A DNA stretch of 64,000 nucleotides, from contig JAEWKT010000046.1 in the NCBI GenBank assembly GCA_023393635.1, forward strand, positions 1-64,000, written 5' to 3'. A model generated the notes under the pieces. The model was not told the origin of the DNA and searched no databases. It saw only the letters and a list, made by a program, of their open reading frames with translations. The position numbers and the translations under genes are program-made. Below are positions 1 to 8,048 of the stretch, piece by piece. Position 1 is the first letter of the stretch; each line of letters opens with the position of its first letter. Source of the stretch: Pseudomonadota bacterium. Lineage in GTDB: Bacteria; Pseudomonadota; Gammaproteobacteria; Pseudomonadales; Moraxellaceae.

Positions 1-523
1 GTCCTGGTGCATCCAGTTGATTGCCGTGTAATTGTTCTAACCGTACCAAATCACCTTGCAGCTCGGTTTCAAAAAAGCCTAATTGTTGTTCAACCGCCCG
101 CTTAAATTCAGCCGAACCCACTTTGCCTTCACGCAGCAAGAGCTGTAAATAGCCTTGTTCCGCCTGTAATTGTTCCATAAATACTTCCATGGACGTTTGT
201 ACGACGCTGCGTTCAGTTGATGCTCTGTGTCTGGCTTCGCCAATAATTTGCCGTAACTCAAAACCTGCCCGATTAATGAGTGCGGTTGCCAGTTCATCTA
301 CATCACGAAAATGCCGATAAAAACTGTTGGGTGCAATGCCAGCCGCACGAGCGATTTCCCGTAAACTTAAACTGGCCACACTGCGATGCGGGCCCAACAA
401 ATCCATGGCCGCATCTAATAATTCATCTTTGCTAATTGAAGCACGTCGTCTCAACGCTGTCCGCACCTCATCCGCAGGTTGAACAGGCAAGTTTTCAGCA
501 GCAGGATTTTTGGGCGTGTTCAT
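1..523 (-). CDS. TetR-family regulator of fatty acid desaturation (FabR/DesT-like), 3' end beyond window
   Basis: This gene was read directly from the minus strand. It starts at an ATG at 523 and stays open to the left edge, so about 174 residues are visible and the C-terminus is missing. Residues about 25–75 form a TetR DNA-binding domain with the helix-turn-helix SLREIARAAGIAPNSFYRHF, the form typical of FabR/DesT repressors of unsaturated fatty acid genes. The gene is divergent from a ferredoxin reductase–desaturase pair, with two palindromes in between, so it most likely represses that pair and itself. A paralogue with the same arrangement lies at 15080–15727. The family assignment is firm; the acyl-CoA ligand is inferred. 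Confidence 0.88.
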   Translation of the reverse strand, partial: MNTPKNPAAENLPVQPADEVRTALRRRASISKDELLDAAMDLLGPHRSVASLSLREIARAAGIAPNSFYRHFRDVDELATALINRAGFELRQIIGEARHRASTERSVVQTSMEVFMEQLQAEQGYLQLLLREGKVGSAEFKRAVEQQLGFFETELQGDLVRLEQLHGNQLDAPG

Positions 524-582
524 AATTGAAAGCAAAAAATGGCGTGTGTAACAGTATAGAGATAAAAAAACTAAAAAGATAA

Positions 583-608
583 TATACAACTGTCTATACA
601 AGTGTATA
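583..608. promoter_or_regulatory. Tandem palindromic operator between tetR and reductase-desaturase genes
   Basis: The perfect inverted repeat TATACA-AG-TGTATA lies at 595–608. A second, imperfect copy, TATACA-AC-TGTCTA, lies at 583–596 and overlaps it by two bases. The 6-2-6 layout resembles the palindrome of the second cassette at 15836–15851 but with different half-sites. It covers the candidate promoter of the rightward genes. Binding by the adjacent TetR protein is inferred. Confidence 0.55.
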
Positions 609-610
609 AT
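583..610 (+). promoter_or_regulatory. Candidate sigma-70 promoter for the reductase-desaturase pair
   Basis: A consensus -10 TATAAT lies at 605–610. The -35-like TATACA (4 of 6 consensus bases) lies at 583–588 with a 16-base spacer. Both hexamers are embedded in the tandem palindromes, which fits repression by promoter occlusion. Confidence 0.45.
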
Positions 611-719
611 AAGCTCAGAATTTGTTCATCAGTACTAACTCATCATCAACCATGACCAAATTTTAAATATCAAATTTGACGATTAGAGTTCAATGATCAG
701 GATCAATCAAGAGACGCCA

Positions 720-1877
720 ATGGCCAATACCACTGCATTACGACTAAGCCTAAAAGAATTAATGGCACATACCCTGGATGCCAATATGCTGGATTATTGG
801 CTGGCTAAGGTTAATCTACGCTGGTCGGTTGCACAGGCACAAGCCACTATTGTTGAGCGGCAACAAGCAGCAGTGGATAGCGTCACCTTAGTGTTAAAGC
901 CCAATCGGCATTTGATCACGCCAAAAGCAGGCCAGCATCTCATGGTCAGTGCTGAAATTAATGGTCGCCGCATTGCACGCAGTTATAGTTGTAGTAGCGT
1001 TAGCGGCAAATCAGAATTATTAGAAATTACCGTGAGACAGGTTAAGGGTGGCAAATTAAGCCAATGGTTATGTCAGCAGGCAAGCGTGGGTGATGTGTTG
1101 CATCTGGAGCAGCCATTTGGTGATTTGCAATGGCCAGACATGGATCAAGCGGTATTGCTATTGGCCGCAGGCAGTGGCATTACCCCAATGATGAGCTTAT
1201 TGCGCCAGCATTTAAAACAGCACAATCATCAGTCTAACCATCAGCCTATCCAACTGCATTATTGGGTAAGCCAGCGTGAGCAAGCGTGTTTTGTTGAAGA
1301 GATCAACGCCTTGACCAAAATATGGCCTAATTTTAGTTTTTACTTATATGTGACCCAGCAAGCCGTTCAACAAGCAGCTAAGCCAGCAACTGAGCAAGCC
1401 GTTTCGCCATCCTATGTGCGACAAGGGCGAATAGATGCCAGTCATTTTTCTAAATATACTCACTTGGCAAGCACGGCAGTATTGGCCTGTGGTTCGGCTG
1501 GGTTTGTGGCCAATGCTAAGCAAATACTGCAAGCGCAAGTGGCCAGTTGGCAAGCTGAAGCATTTTCTCCACCAAAATTGCCTGCATTAAATGTCAATAA
1601 TTGCACTGAAATAAAGCAGCAAAGCGTACAAATTACCCTGCAAAAACAGCAGCGCAGCATTCAGATTCCTGTAGGCCAAAGCATTTTGACCGCGCTTGAA
1701 GCTGAAGGGATTGAGCATCCAACGGGCTGCCGTATGGGCTTATGCAATACCTGTGCGTGCGGCAAAATATCTGGCACCACGCAGCATTTATTGTCTGGTG
1801 ATCAACAGCACGATGCCGATTCTGCCTTACGCGTTTGTATTAGCACTGCCCAAACTGATCTGGTATTAGACATTTAA
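720..1877 (+). CDS. Flavodoxin/ferredoxin-NADP reductase fused to a 2Fe-2S ferredoxin domain (desaturase electron donor)
   Basis: This predicted electron-transfer protein would pass electrons from NAD(P)H through a flavin and a 2Fe-2S centre to the desaturase encoded next. An N-terminal FNR-type FAD domain carries RSYSCSS. The nucleotide-binding domain begins with GSGITPMMSLLR. A C-terminal plant-type ferredoxin domain has the ligand pattern C-x4-C-x2-C (GCRMGLCNTC) and a fourth Cys near the end (RVCIS). I chose the ATG at 720 over 693 because AAGAGAC stands just upstream and the N-terminus then matches the paralogue at 15931. The gap to the desaturase is 30 bases, so the two are probably one operon. 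The paralogue is 341 residues; this one is longer through a Gln/Ala-rich insert around residues 210–240. Confidence 0.88.
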   Translation: MANTTALRLSLKELMAHTLDANMLDYWLAKVNLRWSVAQAQATIVERQQAAVDSVTLVLKPNRHLITPKAGQHLMVSAEINGRRIARSYSCSSVSGKSELLEITVRQVKGGKLSQWLCQQASVGDVLHLEQPFGDLQWPDMDQAVLLLAAGSGITPMMSLLRQHLKQHNHQSNHQPIQLHYWVSQREQACFVEEINALTKIWPNFSFYLYVTQQAVQQAAKPATEQAVSPSYVRQGRIDASHFSKYTHLASTAVLACGSAGFVANAKQILQAQVASWQAEAFSPPKLPALNVNNCTEIKQQSVQITLQKQQRSIQIPVGQSILTALEAEGIEHPTGCRMGLCNTCACGKISGTTQHLLSGDQQHDADSALRVCISTAQTDLVLDI

Positions 1878-1907
1878 TTGATATTAGCGATTTAATTAGG
1901 GAACACC

Positions 1908-3053
1908 ATGATGTTATTAAAAAAACCAACTTTTAAAATGCCTAAGCTCCCGCAAGGATTGGGTGCTAAAACGCGTGTGCTTCATCAGGCCGAACTGGAC
2001 TTATTGGCAGCCGAACTGGATGCCATACGTGCTGAAGTCATGGCTGATTTAGGCGAAAAAGACGCCAAATATATTCGTAAAATTGTGTCATCGGTGCGCT
2101 ATAGTGCCATGGCAGGGCGTGGTTTATTGTTTTTGGGCTGGTTTCCACCCGCATGGCTGGCAGGGACTGCACTGCTTGGCATTGCCAAAATCATTGAAAA
2201 TATGGAACTTGGCCATAACGTGATGCATGGCCAATATGACTGGATGAATGACCCCAGTTTAAATGGCAAAAGTTATGACTGGGATACCGTAGGCACAGGC
2301 GACAATTGGCGCAAAACCCATAATTTCCAACATCATACCTATACTAATATTAAAGGCATGGATGACGATGTGGGCTATGGCTTGCTACGTATTTTTCCAG
2401 AGCAACGCTGGTCGCCGTTTTATTTAGGTCAGCCATTATATGCTTTAATTTTAGCCTTGTTGTTTCAATGGGGAGTGGCCATTCAAGACTTAAAAATTGG
2501 CAAATATCTACAGGGCAACATGACCAAAGCAGAATTTAATACTCGCTGGCAGCCTGTCAAACAAAAAATAATCAAGCAATTATTTAAAGATTATGTGTTT
2601 TTCCCCATCATTGCAGGCCCAGCGGCTTTACCTGTATTTTTGGGTAACTTAACTGCCAATGGCATTCGTAACTTATGGACGTTTAGCATTATTTTTTGTG
2701 GTCACTTTACTGAAGATGCTGAAATTTTTCCAAAATCAGTGCTGGACAATGAAAGCCGTGGTCATTGGTACTATCGCCAAATCCGTGGTTCGTCTAATTT
2801 GACAGGCAATAAGCTGATGCATTTGTTATCGGGTAATTTAAGCCATCAAATTGAACATCATTTATTTCCTGACATTCCAGCCCATCGTTATGCAGCAATT
2901 GCGCCTAAAGTACAGGAAATTTGCACGCGCTATGGCATTCATTACAACACAGGGCGTTTTAGCAAGCAATTTGGCCAAGTGATTGGGCGTATTCTCCGCC
3001 ATAGCCTGCCAAGCAAGCCCAATAGGGCGCAGGCAGTCAGTATGAGCCACTAA
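1908..3053 (+). CDS. Membrane fatty acid desaturase (acyl-CoA delta-9 type)
   Basis: A non-haem di-iron integral membrane desaturase that would introduce a double bond into acyl chains, using electrons from the upstream reductase. All three histidine boxes are present: GHNVMH near residue 105, HNFQHH near 140 and HQIEHH near 320. Hydrophobic stretches lie between boxes, notably around residues 70–95, 170–200 and 220–255. The start ATGATG follows AGGGAAC at good spacing. The paralogue at 17005–18165 shares boxes and length, so the cassette is duplicated. The acyl-CoA substrate is inferred from family and regulator type. Confidence 0.9.
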   Translation: MMLLKKPTFKMPKLPQGLGAKTRVLHQAELDLLAAELDAIRAEVMADLGEKDAKYIRKIVSSVRYSAMAGRGLLFLGWFPPAWLAGTALLGIAKIIENMELGHNVMHGQYDWMNDPSLNGKSYDWDTVGTGDNWRKTHNFQHHTYTNIKGMDDDVGYGLLRIFPEQRWSPFYLGQPLYALILALLFQWGVAIQDLKIGKYLQGNMTKAEFNTRWQPVKQKIIKQLFKDYVFFPIIAGPAALPVFLGNLTANGIRNLWTFSIIFCGHFTEDAEIFPKSVLDNESRGHWYYRQIRGSSNLTGNKLMHLLSGNLSHQIEHHLFPDIPAHRYAAIAPKVQEICTRYGIHYNTGRFSKQFGQVIGRILRHSLPSKPNRAQAVSMSH

Positions 3054-3081
3054 TCCACTTAAGTTGTTATTACGCTGGAAT

Positions 3082-3130
3082 AAACGCCAGGCACTTTTCA
3101 TTCAGTAAAGTGCTTGGCGTTTTTAGTTTT
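3082..3130 (+). terminator. Intrinsic terminator after desaturase
   Basis: A long inverted repeat (arms AAACGCCAGGCACTTT and AAAGTGCTTGGCGTTT, one mismatch) is followed by a T-rich tract. It closes the reductase–desaturase operon. Confidence 0.85.
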
Positions 3131-3211
3131 TAACATAGCTATGCAATGATATTAAGGACAAGAATAAAAATAAGCAGCCATCCATTTAAGCACCTCGATA
3201 AACAAAAAAAA

Positions 3212-3220
3212 TGCTAGAAT
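3212..3220 (+). promoter_or_regulatory. Extended -10 promoter element for guaA
   Basis: TGCTAGAAT is an extended -10 (TGn plus TAGAAT) about 35 bases before the guaA start. No good -35 is visible, which is common for extended -10 promoters. Confidence 0.4.
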
Positions 3221-3253
3221 ATCGCGCTTATTTTCTTTTATTTGAAGCCTGCC

Positions 3254-4855
3254 ATGACTGCAAACCAGCCCAACGCTCAAATTAACACTCAAATCAATAC
3301 GTCTATCACTGGGGACCGTATTCTGATTCTGGATTTTGGCTCGCAATACAGCCAGTTGATTGCCCGTCGCGTGCGCGAAGCTGGCGTGTATTCTGAAATG
3401 TATGCCTATGATATGTCCGAAGAAGACATTCGTGCCTTTGCCCCAAGCGGTATTATTTTATCAGGCGGCCCTGAAAGCACCACGGTTGAGGGCAGCCCGC
3501 GCGCGCCTGAGGTGGTGTTTAATTTAGGCGTGCCTGTACTGGGTATTTGCTATGGCATGCAAACCATGGCTATGCAGTTAGGCGGTGATGTGCAGTCCAG
3601 CGACTTTCAGGAATTTGGCGGCGCTGATGTGGTGCATGAATTTGCCGATCGCCTGTTTAATGGCATTGAAGATGAGCCTAAAAAACTACGCGTGTGGATG
3701 AGCCATGGCGACAAAGTAGTGCAATTGCCAACAGGTTTTAAAATTAGTGCCAGTACACCAAGCTGCCCGATTGCTGCTATGAGTGATGAATCGCGCAATT
3801 TTTATGGCGTGCAGTTTCATCCCGAAGTCACCCACACTTTACAAGGCGAAGCGTTAATTTCGCGTTTTGTGCATGGTATTTGTGGTTGCGGTAACTTGTG
3901 GACACCAGAGCATATTATTGATTTGCGCGTGGAACAATTGCGCGAGCAAATTGGTGAAGAAAAAGTATTGCTGGGTTTGTCGGGTGGTGTGGATTCATCC
4001 GTGGTTGCCGCTTTGTTGCATAGAGCCATTGGCGATCAGTTAACTTGCGTATTTGTAGACAATGGCTTGTTGCGCTTGCATGAGGGTGATCAGGTCATGC
4101 AAATGTTTGCCGAAAATATGGGCATTCGCGTGATTCGTGCCGATGCCGAAGCTCGGTTTTTAAATGCACTGGCAGGTGAAGCTGAGCCTGAAGCCAAACG
4201 TAAAATTATTGGCCGTGAGTTTATTGAAGTCTTTACTGAAGAAGCGCGTAAGTTAGAAGGCGTGAAATTTTTAGCGCAAGGCACCATTTATCCTGATGTG
4301 ATTGAATCGGCGGCTACCAAACACGGCAAGGCACATGTGATTAAATCGCATCATAATGTGGGCGGTTTGCCAGATGATTTAGCCTTTGAGCTGGTTGAGC
4401 CATTACGTGATTTGTTTAAAGATGAAGTGCGCAAACTGGGCATTACTTTAGGCTTACCGCACAGCATGATTTACCGTCATCCTTTCCCAGGCCCTGGTCT
4501 TGGCGTGCGTATTTTAGGTGAAGTTAAAAAAGAATACGCTGACATCCTGCGCCGCGCTGATGACATCTTTATGCAAGAGTTACGCACCAGTGGCTGGTAT
4601 GACAAAACCGCGCAAGCCTTTGCGGTATTCCAGCCGATTAAATCGGTGGGTGTGGTGGGTGATGGCCGTCGTTATGCGTGGGTGATTGCCTTGCGTGCGG
4701 TAGAAACCGTAGACTTTATGACCGCACGTTTTGCCCACTTGCCCTATGATCTGGTGGAAACCATTTCTAACCGCATTATGAATGAAATCAAGGAAGTATC
4801 GCGTGTGGTCTATGACGTTTCATCTAAGCCACCAGCGACGATTGAATGGGAGTGA
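3254..4855 (+). CDS. guaA: GMP synthase (glutamine-hydrolysing)
   Basis: Converts XMP, ATP and glutamine to GMP in purine nucleotide synthesis (cytosol). The N-terminal class I glutamine amidotransferase domain has its nucleophile Cys99 in GICYGMQ and the His189/Glu191 pair in FHPEVT. The ATP pyrophosphatase domain begins with the P-loop SGGVDSS at 243–249. The C-terminal dimerisation domain ends in the usual SSKPPATIEWE. I use the ATG at 3254; an in-frame TTG at 3242 is possible but has no better ribosome site. The N-terminal Asn/Gln/Thr-rich 20 residues precede the conserved core. The gene stands alone; guaB is not in the window. Confidence 0.97.
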   Translation: MTANQPNAQINTQINTSITGDRILILDFGSQYSQLIARRVREAGVYSEMYAYDMSEEDIRAFAPSGIILSGGPESTTVEGSPRAPEVVFNLGVPVLGICYGMQTMAMQLGGDVQSSDFQEFGGADVVHEFADRLFNGIEDEPKKLRVWMSHGDKVVQLPTGFKISASTPSCPIAAMSDESRNFYGVQFHPEVTHTLQGEALISRFVHGICGCGNLWTPEHIIDLRVEQLREQIGEEKVLLGLSGGVDSSVVAALLHRAIGDQLTCVFVDNGLLRLHEGDQVMQMFAENMGIRVIRADAEARFLNALAGEAEPEAKRKIIGREFIEVFTEEARKLEGVKFLAQGTIYPDVIESAATKHGKAHVIKSHHNVGGLPDDLAFELVEPLRDLFKDEVRKLGITLGLPHSMIYRHPFPGPGLGVRILGEVKKEYADILRRADDIFMQELRTSGWYDKTAQAFAVFQPIKSVGVVGDGRRYAWVIALRAVETVDFMTARFAHLPYDLVETISNRIMNEIKEVSRVVYDVSSKPPATIEWE

Positions 4856-4867
4856 GCTAGGGCTTTC

Positions 4868-5024
4868 AAGACGCATCGCGTCTTGCCTGGCGAACGCCAA
4901 GAGCTGTGCTCGCGGCAGTAGGGGTTTCTGAAAGCAATGCTTTCAGCCGAATTTACGCCAAGGGCTATGCCCGCGGCAGCACTGGGATTTCTGGGAGCAC
5001 AGTATTTTGCTTGGCGAACGTTCC
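4868..5024. repeat. Cluster of short hairpins and imperfect direct repeats (REP-like) downstream of guaA
   Basis: This non-coding stretch (the gap is 4856–5187) is packed with small palindromes with 2–3 base loops: AAGACGC-ATC-GCGTCTT (4868–4884), TGGCG-AA-CGCCA (4888–4899), GAGC-TGT-GCTC (4901–4911), CTGAAAGC-AAT-GCTTTCAG (4928–4946) and GGGC-TAT-GCCC (4962–4972). A 25-base unit at 4894–4918 recurs at 4955–4979 with 22 matches. Two of the three differences are a paired A-T to G-C change in the stem. TTGCxTGGCGAACG also occurs twice (about 4883 and 5011). It may act as a guaA 3' structure, a REP-type element or a remnant of a mobile hairpin. The rest of the gap, 5025–5187, is AT-rich and holds nothing clear. 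Confidence 0.6.
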
Positions 5025-5187
5025 TATGTTGTATATTAAAAGTATACGTATAGCCAAGACATAGTAATAGTTATGTTTTGGCTGCTCTTGAGTGGGAAGA
5101 AAAACTAGAGCTGCATTACTTGCCGCATTGTAAATATTTTTCTATGTTCTAATTAATTTTATATTTATTCGTAGTTTAAGGATATTC

Positions 5188-6105
5188 ATGGCTATTCCTT
5201 CTTATGCCCAACTTATGTTGCCGATTTTGAAATTGCTCAAGCAGTATGATCGCTCTCTTAAGGTATCAGAAATTACTGAATTATTAGGTAGTTCATTGAG
5301 TTTGTCAGATGAAGAAATGACTCTTACTGCTAAAGGCGGATATCGAATTTTTGCTGACAGGGTATCGTGGGCTAAAACATATTTAACAAAAGCTGGTTTG
5401 ATTGATCAGCCACAACGCGCTTATTGTCAGTTGTCGATTAAGGGAAGGCAGCTAGACCTTAACACATTGGAGAAAATAGATGTACAATTCCTATCACAGT
5501 ATCCTGAGTTTTTAAATTTTTACAAGGGAAATAACTCGACCGTTGCTGTAATTCCACCCGTACAGCACGATCAATCTAATTTAGCCATACAAACTCCTGA
5601 TGAAATTATTAATGAACAGATTATTATTTTAGAAGCACAAGTTAAAGATGACTTGCTAAAAACAATAAAAAATAATAGTCCAGCGTTCTTTGAGCGTCTA
5701 GTTGTCGACTTGCTCGTAGCAATGGGTTATGGCGGTTCACACCAAGATGCTGCTCAAGCAATTGGCAAAACCAATGACGGCGGCATTGATGGCATTATTA
5801 GTGAAGATAGATTGGGCTTAGATAAAATTTATATTCAAGCCAAGCGCTGGGAAAACACTGTTGGCCGTCCAGATATTCAGCAATTTAAAGGCGCATTGGC
5901 AGATCAAGTAGCTAAAAAAGGTGTATTCATTACGACGTCTAGCTTTAGTAAGGAAGCCATTGAATCAGCTAAAAAATCTGGCATCGTGCTCATTGATGGT
6001 GATCGCTTGACTTCACTCATGATTGAATTTGGTTTAGGTGTCACCATTGAACGAAGCTTTCATGTTTATCGCATTGATAGTGATCGCTTTGAAGAAAACA
6101 TTTAA
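5188..6105 (+). CDS. Mrr-type restriction endonuclease (type IV-like)
   Basis: Predicted nuclease of the Mrr family, which cleaves modified foreign DNA. The N-terminal residues 5–90 resemble the Mrr_N winged-helix domain. The C-terminal half is an Mrr catalytic domain of the PD-(D/E)xK fold: Glu170 in FFERLV, Asp201 in GGIDGI and Gln217-x-Lys219 in IYIQAKRW. Length 305 is normal for Mrr. The start follows AAGGATATTC. No methylase or specificity gene lies nearby, consistent with a stand-alone type IV enzyme. It sits just after the hairpin repeats, in a place where accessory genes could insert. Confidence 0.88.
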   Translation: MAIPSYAQLMLPILKLLKQYDRSLKVSEITELLGSSLSLSDEEMTLTAKGGYRIFADRVSWAKTYLTKAGLIDQPQRAYCQLSIKGRQLDLNTLEKIDVQFLSQYPEFLNFYKGNNSTVAVIPPVQHDQSNLAIQTPDEIINEQIIILEAQVKDDLLKTIKNNSPAFFERLVVDLLVAMGYGGSHQDAAQAIGKTNDGGIDGIISEDRLGLDKIYIQAKRWENTVGRPDIQQFKGALADQVAKKGVFITTSSFSKEAIESAKKSGIVLIDGDRLTSLMIEFGLGVTIERSFHVYRIDSDRFEENI

Positions 6106-6186
6106 TAACATAATACAATTTAGTACATTTGAAGGCTTGCGCCTAGACAATTGGGTTTAAAAATAAAGAATCTAAAAGGTTAAACC

Positions 6187-6462
6187 ATGCCCGCCATTGT
6201 CCGTCACATCCTCGTTAAAACCCCCGAACAAGCCGAACAGCTTAAAACCCAATTGGCTAATGGCGCAGATTTTGCCAAACTCGCCAAGCAGCATTCCACC
6301 TGCAATTCTGCCAAACGGGGCGGTGAGCTAGGGGAAGTCAAAAAAGGGCAGTTGGTGAAGCCAATAGATAGCGTGGTATTCAGCAAGCCTGAACATGTGG
6401 TGCATGGGCCAATCAAAAGCCAGTTTGGTTTTCACCTGGTTGAAATCAAGTTTCGCTATTAA
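6187..6462 (+). CDS. ppiC: Parvulin-type peptidyl-prolyl cis-trans isomerase (PpiC-like)
   Basis: Single-domain cytoplasmic rotamase of 91 residues, close to the length of E. coli PpiC, with no signal peptide. The parvulin fold is recognisable from RHILVKT at the start, the CNSAKRGGELGEV motif in the middle and the C-terminal GPIKSQFGFHLVEI. The start ATG follows AAAGGTTAAACC. A strong terminator follows. The gene is likely monocistronic and was probably not cotranscribed with mrr, 81 bases upstream. Confidence 0.93.
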   Translation: MPAIVRHILVKTPEQAEQLKTQLANGADFAKLAKQHSTCNSAKRGGELGEVKKGQLVKPIDSVVFSKPEHVVHGPIKSQFGFHLVEIKFRY

Positions 6463-6512
6463 TGTCATCACTCATTAGCACCATCAATCTGGCACTATTT
6501 TAAATAGACAAT

Positions 6513-6548
6513 AAAAAAGCATAAGCTGCAATGAGCTTATGCTTTTTT
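6513..6548. terminator. Bidirectional terminator between ppiC and small protein gene
   Basis: Perfect 15-base arms (AAAAAAGCATAAGCT and its complement) with a six-base loop give U-runs on both strands. It serves the convergent genes ppiC and the one at 6569–6760. Confidence 0.9.
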
Positions 6549-6568
6549 AGTTTTACGGTTGATTAAGT

Positions 6569-6760
6569 TTATTTCTGGTAGTTATTGTGATTGGTCTGGC
6601 CACCTTCTGGCCCTAACCCAGAGTTACGGTTGTCGCGTGTACTTTGGTTACGACCATCTGGTTGACGATCTTGATCGTTACCACCGTGATCCTGCTTCAA
6701 TTGACCGTCTACCTGTTTCACATTATGACCACCAGCTGGCTGGTTTTGCTTGTGTGACAA
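6569..6760 (-). CDS. Small hydrophilic Q/N/G-rich protein, TTG start
   Basis: A 63-residue product, very rich in Gln, Asn, Gly, Asp and His, with no Cys and no hydrophobic segment. The start is decided by a near-perfect ribosome site, GGAGGT, five bases before TTG at 6760. Translation from there gives MSHKQNQPAGG and ends NHNNYQK. A shared convergent terminator lies right after the stop, which supports a real transcription unit. The function is unknown. The composition resembles intrinsically disordered stress or desiccation proteins, but that is only a compositional analogy. Confidence 0.6.
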   Translation of the reverse strand: MSHKQNQPAGGHNVKQVDGQLKQDHGGNDQDRQPDGRNQSTRDNRNSGLGPEGGQTNHNNYQK

Positions 6761-6942
6761 TCGGCACCTCCGTTTCAATTATTGTATATTCAACATACGA
6801 TATCAGTCTTCGTTACGCTGTTAAGAAATGCTGCGTTTTTAAACCTTATGTAACTTGCTTGAGCATATGACCTAAGTCGTACTTGAATACGCTTTGATTA
6901 GAGCCATTATCTAAGATAAGCAATATGCATCTAGGAACACCA

Positions 6943-7944
6943 ATGGCTGATTTATCAAACTGTAAATACTCAATTCTGGATCTGGCACCAATTCGGGTAG
7001 ATGGCGACGCTGCCACGGCACTCAAAAATTCTTTGGCGTTGGCACAACATGCTGAAAAGTTGGGCTTTACGCGGTTTTGGGTGGCTGAGCATCATAATAT
7101 GGATGGCATTGCCAGTTCGGCAACTGCTGTATTGATTGGTTATTTGGCAGGCAATACCCAAACCATTCGGGTTGGCTCGGGCGGTGTCATGTTGCCCAAC
7201 CATTCGCCACTCGTGGTGGCAGAGCAATTTGGTACCTTGGCGACCTTGTATCCCAACCGTATTGATTTAGGCTTAGGGCGTGCGCCAGGTTCAGACCAAA
7301 ATACTGCACGGGCTTTACGCCGCAATCATCTGGAAACGGCAGAGGAATTTCCTGAAGATGTCAGCATGATTCAGGCCTTATTGGGCGATGAGCAGCCCAA
7401 TCAGCGTATTAAAGCAGTGCCAGGGCAGGGCACGCATGTACCCATCTGGTTATTGGGTTCTAGTTTGTTTAGCGCCCAACTGGCTGCGGCAAAAGGCCTG
7501 CCGTATGCCTTTGCCTCGCATTTTGCACCACGCATGATGATGGATGCGATCAAACTATATCGTGAAAACTTTCAACCATCTGAGGTGCTGGATAAACCGT
7601 ATGTGATGCTGGGTGTACCTTTAATTGCTGCGGATACCGATGAACGGGCGCAATATTTGGCCACCAGTTTGTATCAGCGGATTTTAAATTTAATGCAGGG
7701 CAAAAGTATTAAAAGTCTGCCACCTGTGCAACATATGCCGCCACTCGCGCCGCAGTTACAAGTCGCGTTAAATGGGTTTTTGGGTATGGCCGCCATAGGC
7801 AGCCCAGACAGTGTTAAAAAACGGCTGGAGCAAATTTTGCAGGAAACTCAGGCCGATGAACTAATTTTTACTAGTGATTTTTATGAGATGAATGACCGCC
7901 TGCGGAGTCTGGAAATTGCAGCAGCGTTATTTAGCGCAGCTTAA
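6943..7944 (+). CDS. Luciferase-like flavin-dependent monooxygenase (MsnO8/YhbW type)
   Basis: A member of the luciferase-like monooxygenase superfamily, which uses reduced FMN and oxygen. The typical N-terminal SILDLAPI, the FTRFWVAEHHNM motif near residue 45 and the GSGGVMLPNHSPLVVAEQFG segment match the YhbW/MsnO8 branch. Length 333 is normal. I chose the ATG at 6943 because AGGAAC lies seven bases upstream; an in-frame ATG at 6925 lacks a site. The substrate cannot be told from the sequence. Confidence 0.85.
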   Translation: MADLSNCKYSILDLAPIRVDGDAATALKNSLALAQHAEKLGFTRFWVAEHHNMDGIASSATAVLIGYLAGNTQTIRVGSGGVMLPNHSPLVVAEQFGTLATLYPNRIDLGLGRAPGSDQNTARALRRNHLETAEEFPEDVSMIQALLGDEQPNQRIKAVPGQGTHVPIWLLGSSLFSAQLAAAKGLPYAFASHFAPRMMMDAIKLYRENFQPSEVLDKPYVMLGVPLIAADTDERAQYLATSLYQRILNLMQGKSIKSLPPVQHMPPLAPQLQVALNGFLGMAAIGSPDSVKKRLEQILQETQADELIFTSDFYEMNDRLRSLEIAAALFSAA

Positions 7945-8048
7945 CGAACTTAATAGAAAAAAAGTTTAGTTAAAAGGTCGTAAAAACCCTTAAATTTATT
8001 ATGGAATTGATATACTACTACATTCTGTATGGGATTTAAGGTTTTCTC

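Noticed and set aside
6559..6870. 103-codon plus-strand frame
   Set aside because: It begins just after the shared terminator, is antisense to the small Q/N/G-rich gene, and has no ribosome site or family resemblance.
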